From NCBI GenBank assembly GCA_036346255.1, contig JAYEVH010000471.1, positions 124,001 through 188,000 of the forward strand: a stretch of DNA of 64,000 nucleotides, given 5' to 3'. Positions 57,585 to 64,000 of the stretch are shown here, piece after piece. Both the position numbers and the translations under genes were made by a program. This DNA comes from Ampelocalamus luodianensis. Taxonomy: Eukaryota; Streptophyta; Magnoliopsida; Poales; Poaceae. The notes below the pieces were generated by a model. That model worked only from the letters and a program-made list of their open reading frames with translations. It was not told the origin of the DNA and did not search any database. Within the stretch, counting starts at the first letter, position 1. Every line of letters begins with the position of its first letter.

Positions 57585-60500
57585 TTAGAAATTATGAGCA
57601 GCGTCGGCGCCCGGCGGCGCGAGCTGGTAGCCGAGGTTCAGCTCGGTGGGGTTGATCTGCAGGCGCTGCGAGGATGCCTGAGCCTGAGCCTGCGCGGCTG
57701 CCGCCTCGATCAGGCTGGCGGGGAAGAAGCACTTCATGTCCAGCGCCGCGAATGGGTTCAGCTCCACGCCAGCGGACCGGGCGATGGTCACCTGCTGCAG
57801 CTCCTCTTCCTCCTCTGCAATCTGAATTAACATGATCAACAGAGACATGATCAGAATATATGCTTCTGAATTATATGCAATGAAGTTGATTCTGATTCTG
57901 ACAGTCGTCCTGTGTACCTTGATTCTGAGGCTCATGTTGTCATTCTGAAGCTCCATCTCCTGCAATCATGGAAAGAACAATGCAAATGAATGAATGGAGC
58001 CAAAGAGGATAAACTAAAGAAATTGTGAGGGAGTGATTGATTGGGGTGACTGATCAGTTATATAACATGCAGTATTACCCTTTTGACCATGAAATTGATC
58101 TCTGCAGTCAGCAGCTCGTTCTGAAACAAGAATCCACAAATAAAGATCAACATCAATTTAGGGATCAGCGTTATATAAGAAACTGAAGAAAAATTCAAAC
58201 CAAATTATATAAAATCTTGGAAAACACAATTAATGGCAATGATACGTACTACCTAAAGATGGTATTATATTTCCCCTTTTCTTATGAGATAGTAGGTTCA
58301 TGCTTTTGCGAATTCTGTATGGTTGATCAGAATCTTAGTTACCTTCCTGGCTCTGATCTTTGCAATGCCTTTCTCGAGCCGGTTTTCGAGTTGCTTCAGC
58401 TCCTTCAGTGACAGGTTGCTCACAGAATCACCAGCCAAGTGCCTTCAATTCGAAATGGAGAAACAAGTCAAAGGAACAATCAGTACCTTCAGTCATTTAC
58501 ATTGCTCTCAAGTGTCATCAATAGCCAAGATATATAATATAGTTTGGCAGGGACATATATGCAGGCTTCTAAATACTGTTCAATTGATAGTCTCTTACTT
58601 GTTGGTGTTTTGCAGCATCTGGATCTGGTGGCTCAGTTTCGCAGATTCTTGCTGGTAGTATTGCTTTAGACAAAACAAAGAATTAGAGGGAAAACGATCA
58701 GATGGATCTCATAATTTTGCATAATCCAATTCCAACTGAGTAAGAATAAGTTCCAGACTTCCAGTAACCAAATGGTGCAACAGAATGGATGCTTTTTCAG
58801 TGCAGTTTGATTAGTTGTTTTCGCTTTAGGTGTTCTCCTCAATCATCACTAACTGTGAATGCAAGCCACTAGGCTTAGCAAGACCCACACATTAATTCAG
58901 CGACAGAGAAACATTTGGATAAACACTAGAGAGGAATAGCTAATCCCCATGTGGTTCACATATTAATTATTAATCAAAGCAAGAATTTATTTGGTCCTAA
59001 AGACTCTCATTGATCAGAACAAGCTTTGATCTTTGTATTGTCATGTGCTACTGTCAAGTGTCGACTGATGTCATAGCTACACACATACTGAAGAATATAG
59101 TATGCAAACATCTATACCCTAAGTTGCGTTTATATGGGTTGGTTTCAGCATGCAAAACATAGAATCACCAAATTTGACTACAAGAATAATTGAATTAAGG
59201 TATAATCATGCACATATGCCTAACCTGAGCATTGATCTCTATGAGTGGCGCCCCAGATGTTGAGCCACAAGCATGTGCCTTCTTGTACCTGTCAATTGTA
59301 GCCTTGACACTGCAGTTGAAATAAACGAAAGGAAAAGCAAGGCAGGACTGATCAGTGGAGTTATAACCTTGATGTATACACACACTGGTAAACATGCACG
59401 GTAGCTAGTCTTTATAACTAGACAAAAGACCATAGCAGCAAAAAAAGGAGAGTTGGATAGAGAAATCCACATGACTATGCGTAATCAGTACAGAAATGCA
59501 TGTGAAGATCTAAGTGTTCTTGTTAATTCAGCATAAAATTGTGCAAAGAAGGAGCTATATATACTACTGCTTTCGCTAGCTGTAGGTTGTGTAAAAGTAA
59601 ACACAAGAAAGGAATGAAATGGACACACAGAGAGAGAGAGAGCTGCACAGGATCAAACATGCATATGGATGGGCATTGGTTATTGATGCAAACTTTGCAT
59701 GGGAGAAGAGCAAACACAACGAATATATATGGGATATGCTACAGTTTCTAAGTTGGTGCAAGTTTTTGCAGCGGGTGCATGCATGCCCATGGTGACCATG
59801 CATGAGGCCTGCATCACTGCATGCATGTATGTATAGTTGGGACTTGGGGAGGGAAGCAAGGAAAAGGAAACTCTAGACAGCTAGTTTAGGATGAGGTATC
59901 GTTGCAAGGTCCTTTCAGCCAATGTGAGGGCCTAAAACATTAGAGCTAGCTGTTGGTGATATATATGATGTGTGGAGAATAAAATATGACAAAACAGACA
60001 TAAGCTTATAGGCATATGTATCCATATAAGAGAGAGAAATTGCAAATGCATTTGCATTGACATATATAAACCATGACAAAATTTAGCAAATTTCGTAAGA
60101 TTTGATGGAATGCATGATAAGTTGAAGACTCGGTTTTAGAAGGGCCTATTGAAGGATGAGTTACCTCTGAATATTTAATTCACATCTCTATATTTACAAC
60201 AGTATGTTAAGAGATTCTCGAGAGAGCGAGCTAACTTCCAATTAGGAAATAAAAATAGGTATTATTTGTAAAATATTGATTAATTTTACGGTAAAATCAA
60301 ATCATGAGTACATTGTGCATACATTGGCAATTCATCTAATTGATAAAGACCTGGGCGACTTGACAAAATTAGAGATAAATAAATAGGAAACTTGGTGCTT
60401 CAATCATCTAGTTGATATAAAGACCAGGGCGACTCGACAAAATTAGAGATGAATATATAAGAAACTTGGTGCTTCAATAAAAACGTCAAACTATTTGTAA

Positions 60501-61292
60501 AAGATTATCTTCATTTTCTTTTCCTTTCTCGTTTTGCTTATTAATTTTCCATATATTTGTAAATGGTACATGATGGCAAGAATACTATAGCTTAATTAAA
60601 TGCTTACATTAGTACGTACTTCAATGGATGATAACTCAAAAGAAGTACAAGCAAATTTTATTAGCTCGCACATATGAAAAGTCCAATGAAATTGAGCTTT
60701 GGACAACTGTAACAACGATTGTCCAAATTATGGTTTTTGGTCTAGCAAAATGAATGATCTATTAATTGCAGTATAAATGATCTTAGGTAAGATAGCCTTT
60801 TGACCATGACAGAATAAACGGGAGGATTCTCAACATACATGACCACACACATGAAACATGTTGATGGATATATATCAAACAAAATACTTCATTTCAATCT
60901 TATCCAACTCTTCCAAGTACTAAATTCTTTCACCTAAAAGCAAGCAAACCATCACCTAAAAATGAAGTGCTTGTTCTGAAATATTTTAAAGCATCAATCT
61001 CAAAAGTACCAGTAAACTTTTACTCGATGACCAGTAGCCATGAACAAAGCAACAGCAGGTGAGTTGAGCATAAAATCACATGCTAGCTAGGTTCTAGACG
61101 TACTACACACCTGTTGTTGGAGTATTCATAGAGGCGGCCACGGCTTGAGAAGACGATGAGCGCCACCTCAGCGTCACAGAGGACGGAGAGCTCATACGCC
61201 TTCTTGAGAAGCCCGTTGCGGCGCTTGCAGAAGGTGACCTGGCGGCTTGTCGTGTTCTCGATCCTCTTGATTTCAATCCTTCCCCTCCCCAT
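57585..61292 (-). CDS. MADS13: AGAMOUS-subfamily (class D, OsMADS13/ZAG2-like) MADS-box transcription factor
   Basis: MIKC-type nuclear transcription factor. Seven coding exons with GT-AG borders and consistent phases: 61292-61111, 59309-59225, 58663-58599, 58442-58343, 58120-58079, 57959-57918, 57821-57585, i.e. 753 bp, 250 residues plus stop. Exon 1 encodes the 60-residue MADS domain from MGRGRIEIKRIENTTSRQ to RLYEYSNN, which binds CArG boxes. Exons 2-6 give the I region and the K-domain (SVKATIDRYKKAHACG, LSLKELKQLENRLEKGIAK, two 42-bp exons). The C-terminus has LDMKCFFP and TELNLGYQL, the AG-type end motifs. From family knowledge this best fits the grass ovule-identity genes OsMADS13 and ZAG2; class C genes (OsMADS3/58) differ in the I region and C-terminus. 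At 250 residues it is shorter than OsMADS13 (270) and lacks its glutamine-rich C-terminal stretch. All exons are intact. Confidence 0.93.
59310..61110 (-). other. Large intron 1 of the MADS-box gene
   Basis: 1801 bp between exons 1 and 2, with donor GTGTGT and acceptor CTGCAG. This position corresponds to the long regulatory intron of AGAMOUS genes. It contains a LEAFY-type core CCAATGTG at 59919-59926, further CCAATG/CATTGG cores at 59674 and 60322, a GA run (59631-59642) and a 72-74-bp tandem duplication (60332-60477). A CCAAATTATGG at 60723 resembles a CArG box but has seven A/T bases instead of six. No transposon was recognised. Confidence 0.7.
60332..60477. repeat. Tandem duplication (72 + 74 bp) in MADS intron 1
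   Basis: Unit 1 (60332-60403) and unit 2 (60404-60477) both read from TCATCTA through GACAAAATTAGAGAT to AAACTTGGTGCTTCAA, with about ten differences. Confidence 0.9.
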
Positions 61293-61308
61293 CTCTTTTT
61301 GGTCTCAA

Positions 61309-62315
61309 CTGAACCAAAGATGGAAGATCAAAAAGTGAGCAAAATTTTACATGAGAGGTTTGATAAACAAGATAGTAAGGAAGATCTGGTCGTGATTTAC
61401 AGTATACTATGATCGATCAATCGATCGATCTAATTAACCAGCTCGTCGGTGCATGTCTACTAAAAGTGAAAAAGAAAACAGCTCAACTATGGGACAAAGA
61501 AAAGAGAACTGAGCCTTTCAAAGAAAAAGATGACAAAATTTCCATGATTTGACAGATGGATCAAATTCGGAGATATGAAAAGGGCGATCGATCCCATGAT
61601 TTGACAGATGCAAGGCTTGATTTTCGCTTTTATTTAGAAATGAATTACGTAAACATAAGATCTACCAAAAGTAATATCAAGAACAGAAGTTTCAGGTGTT
61701 CCTCTCGAAATAATTGAAGGGAAGAAGCAGAAAAAGACAGCACTAGCTGGGAAGATGAATCAAGGCCTCTTCTTCCTTGTGTGTTCAAGAAAAGCTTGCT
61801 CCTTCACTACAACCATTTGCAAAAGTAAGCAAACGATCATATGTAAAAACACAGTTTCCTCGAAGGGAAAAATAACTAACAAAATCTGAAGAATCATGTT
61901 TATCCCCTAAGGCCCTAACAAAGCAAGAAAAATCTATATAAATGTGCTTAACTAACTCTCAACATATGTAGTACTACAGTCGTCCCTTTCCTCCCCACAA
62001 GATCAAAGATCTAGCTAGATAGGAAGAGAAAATTCCAAGAAGCAAAGAAACTGAAACCTTCCAAAACAAAACATGATCAATGGGAAAGAATCATCCAGAT
62101 ACATAGATATAGAAAGAAAGAGGATTATTTCCAATCTCAACAAAGAAGCATCAAACTAGAAGTCACCATAGTTTTTCTTGCAAGAAACTTGAAGCACAGA
62201 AAAGGGTTAATTTTCCTCAAAGAGAGAACATACAAACGAGATCTAAACTGCAGCTAGCTGAACAACAAGGCTACGCATGCAGAAGAAACTGAACATTAGC
62301 ATGTAAGGAGATAAC
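61309..62315 (-). other. Probable 5'-UTR intron of the MADS-box gene
   Basis: Sixteen bases before the start codon an acceptor (TTGGTTCAG) is present at 61309. AGAMOUS-class genes commonly have an intron just upstream of the ATG. The nearest plausible donor is AG/GTTATC at 62315, which is weak, so the upper border is provisional. The region holds many GA-rich stretches on the plus strand (for example 62111-62125) and a GATC-repeat palindrome at 61411-61430. No reading frame of note. Confidence 0.5.
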
Positions 62316-62534
62316 CTAGCTAAAAAGGCTCTTCAGAACAGGTTGATATGAAGCTGATCTCTCCCCTTTGTTTCTTGGACTAGCTAGGAAAGGAGCTCCA
62401 CTTTGCTTTCCTCTGAGACTAAGTGGATTAATAGGAGCCAAGGGAAGGAATGCAGGAAAGGAGAGAAGGGCTCAAAGACCACTACTGCCCACAAGTGCGG
62501 CCTTCTTTGCTGAGGCCTTTACTATCTTGCTTAC

Positions 62535-62544
62535 CCATTTATAG
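62535..62544 (-). promoter_or_regulatory. TATA box of the MADS-box gene
   Basis: CTATAAATGG on the minus strand, ~220 bp upstream of the proposed 5'-UTR donor. Transcription would start near 62505, giving a first exon of about 190 bases that is CT-rich at its start. Confidence 0.6.
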
Positions 62545-64000
62545 CTATTTAGACATCTTTTATATATTCTTAAAGCATTTATTTATGGCCTCTCCTTTCC
62601 TCTACACATTTTTTCTGTGTCACTTGCACAGGATAATTACTTCTAAGCATTGCCAAAGTATACATGTGCAAGGATTGGTGGATGTGCAGCAGTAGTGGAA
62701 GCAAGCAAACCATGAACTAATTAAGCAACCCATTCCTAGCTTGTATATATGTAGTCCTACAAAATTCAACTCGTCATCTTTCTTGCAAAAATTGTGTGTT
62801 CAATCTTGGAAAGTATAGTTATATATAGATGCTAATTCCAGTACTCGGTTAACATGCAAATTAATTAGGCCCTTACTACAGACGAATTAGTCCCATTATC
62901 ACATGTTAGTTTATACTTACTCCCAAAGAAGCACAAACTCTGACATTATTGACTGTTGATTCAAATTTGACATGAGTGGAACTTATCAGTACGTACTCTT
63001 CTGTTTTCCTCTTGTTTTTCATTTCTTGTGATGGATGAAAAGAGTTGCACGAAGAGATGCATGCACAGAAAAACATACTACTCTGCATCACACTGTTTCT
63101 TTAACACAGTATAGCTTATATATGAGTACAACTGGTATTCAACTCACGCATCAGCTCATACTTTGTTACATGCACCCATGCATCTTCTACCTGCTGTACG
63201 CATATGGCAACTCATTCTTATGTGTGAAATGCAGCGAAATGGCTTGTTCCAAACTTCCAATTGCCTGGCATTTCACATGCATGCAGCAAGAAATACATGG
63301 CTAGCTCTGAGCCGTTGTCATGCATGCAATGCAATTCCAACTCCTATCCCATAGCCATTACTCAATGCAATTGCAACCACTTGGAATTTTCTCTGTCCCT
63401 AGCTTCTGATGCACTGCATTGACTGGTAGCTGCTTGCCATGCTTGTTCCTGTTAGGTTAGCAGGAGGAGAAAATTTTCCCATCCATGCTTGTTTCAAGCT
63501 TTCAAAAGGCATGGTGTCAAAACTTGAGTTTAACCTGGCAATTTGCAGTCGTCTTGCACTTTGATGGTAATAGTCTAATAGCTGCAGGTAGCTTTCTTCT
63601 TTGCTGTCTTTGTTATCCCGTCTCTCATCATTTTCCTTTCCCTCTTAAAAGTGGGTTAAAGAGATGTGACATGAAGCAAAGGTTGCATGTCTACAACATT
63701 ATTAGTGCCATACAAACTCAGGTTCTTTGAAAACCTAGCTAGTGTTGAAACAGCTGTATTTTTGTTATGTATACTTAATTTTCTACAATAAACTTTTATG
63801 TAGTTGCATGACTAGTCAGAGATCGATTCAGTCACTTCTTGTCAGGGACAGCGAGAGATACTTAATTATCATCTGATTTTTGGACAAAGCCAGCCAGCCT
63901 GATTGCTTTTTTCTTGCCCAATGAAAATCGTTCAGAGAGAGATTGCAATGGGCAATGGGTGGTCATTGTCGACTTGCCGAGTTTAGGTCGGCAGCACCTG
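62545..64000 (-). promoter_or_regulatory. Upstream region of the MADS-box gene
   Basis: Single-copy-looking, AT-rich sequence with many ATGCATG and GCATGCA stretches (63053-63065, 63275-63325), of the RY type. No reading frame, repeat or RNA gene was recognised. The frames at 63035-63730 have no protein-like features. Confidence 0.4.

Noticed and set aside
59631..59642. GA dinucleotide run in MADS intron 1
   Set aside because: Too short to be more than an ordinary microsatellite.
60723..60733. CCAAATTATGG as a CArG box
   Set aside because: Seven A/T bases separate CC and GG where six are needed.
1..64000. CRISPR arrays, tRNA or rRNA genes, bacterial-type operons
   Set aside because: None seen. 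The periodic arrays at 9480-10552 and in the LTRs have degenerate contiguous units, not identical repeats with unique spacers, and the tRNA-like text is limited to primer-binding sites.

Overview
The window is grass (Poaceae) nuclear DNA. One single-copy gene is recognisable: an AGAMOUS-subfamily MADS-box gene on the minus strand (57585-61292). Its protein reads like the monocot ovule-identity lineage (rice OsMADS13, maize ZAG2/ZMM1). Almost everything else is transposable element, mostly LTR retrotransposons inserted into one another. This fits a repeat-rich grass genome; the species cannot be fixed from the sequence.

Layout. 1-8100: pieces of chromovirus-type Ty3/gypsy elements in both orientations, including a gag remnant without pol (3525-4791, minus). 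8101-10850: poorly explained sequence with one exon-like fragment, a promoter-like block and a seven-copy ~153-bp tandem array. ~10841-13743: an LTR on the minus strand (family B). 13744-14757: a plant-mobile-domain pseudogene. 14758-~56170: an LTR (family D) split by a minus-strand gypsy element (E) with intact LTRs at 15082-15921 and 50630-51482. The same 5-bp target duplication, CCGAA, lies at both outer edges of E, so E is a single insertion now 36.4 kb long.

Inside E lie, left to right: a family C LTR fragment (16495-18014); a chromovirus A with ~5-kb LTRs (18015-32650) whose 3' LTR is cut off; and a Sirevirus-type Ty1/copia array (32650-48984). The 5' LTR of the Sirevirus is itself split by a 5.16-kb solo LTR of family A with target duplication GGGAA. 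The chromovirus-Sirevirus junction and the missing pol of E suggest one large deletion with TGG microhomology. Right of E come a non-autonomous CACTA transposon (51977-53277), a LINE fragment and an old copia LTR remnant ending about 0.5 kb from the MADS stop codon.

The MADS gene has seven coding exons with consistent phases (250 codons plus stop), a probable 5'-UTR intron and a TATA box. Its neighbourhood (57.1-64 kb) is poor in recognisable repeats. All retrotransposon reading frames are broken, mostly by frameshifts, although their LTR pairs are very similar; young insertion with defective copies, or consensus errors in methylated CG-rich sequence, are both possible. The LTR families share unexplained features: a 12-bp palindrome CTATTCGAATAG, a ~30-bp-period array of the motif GACCTCC, and a splice-site-like purine block.
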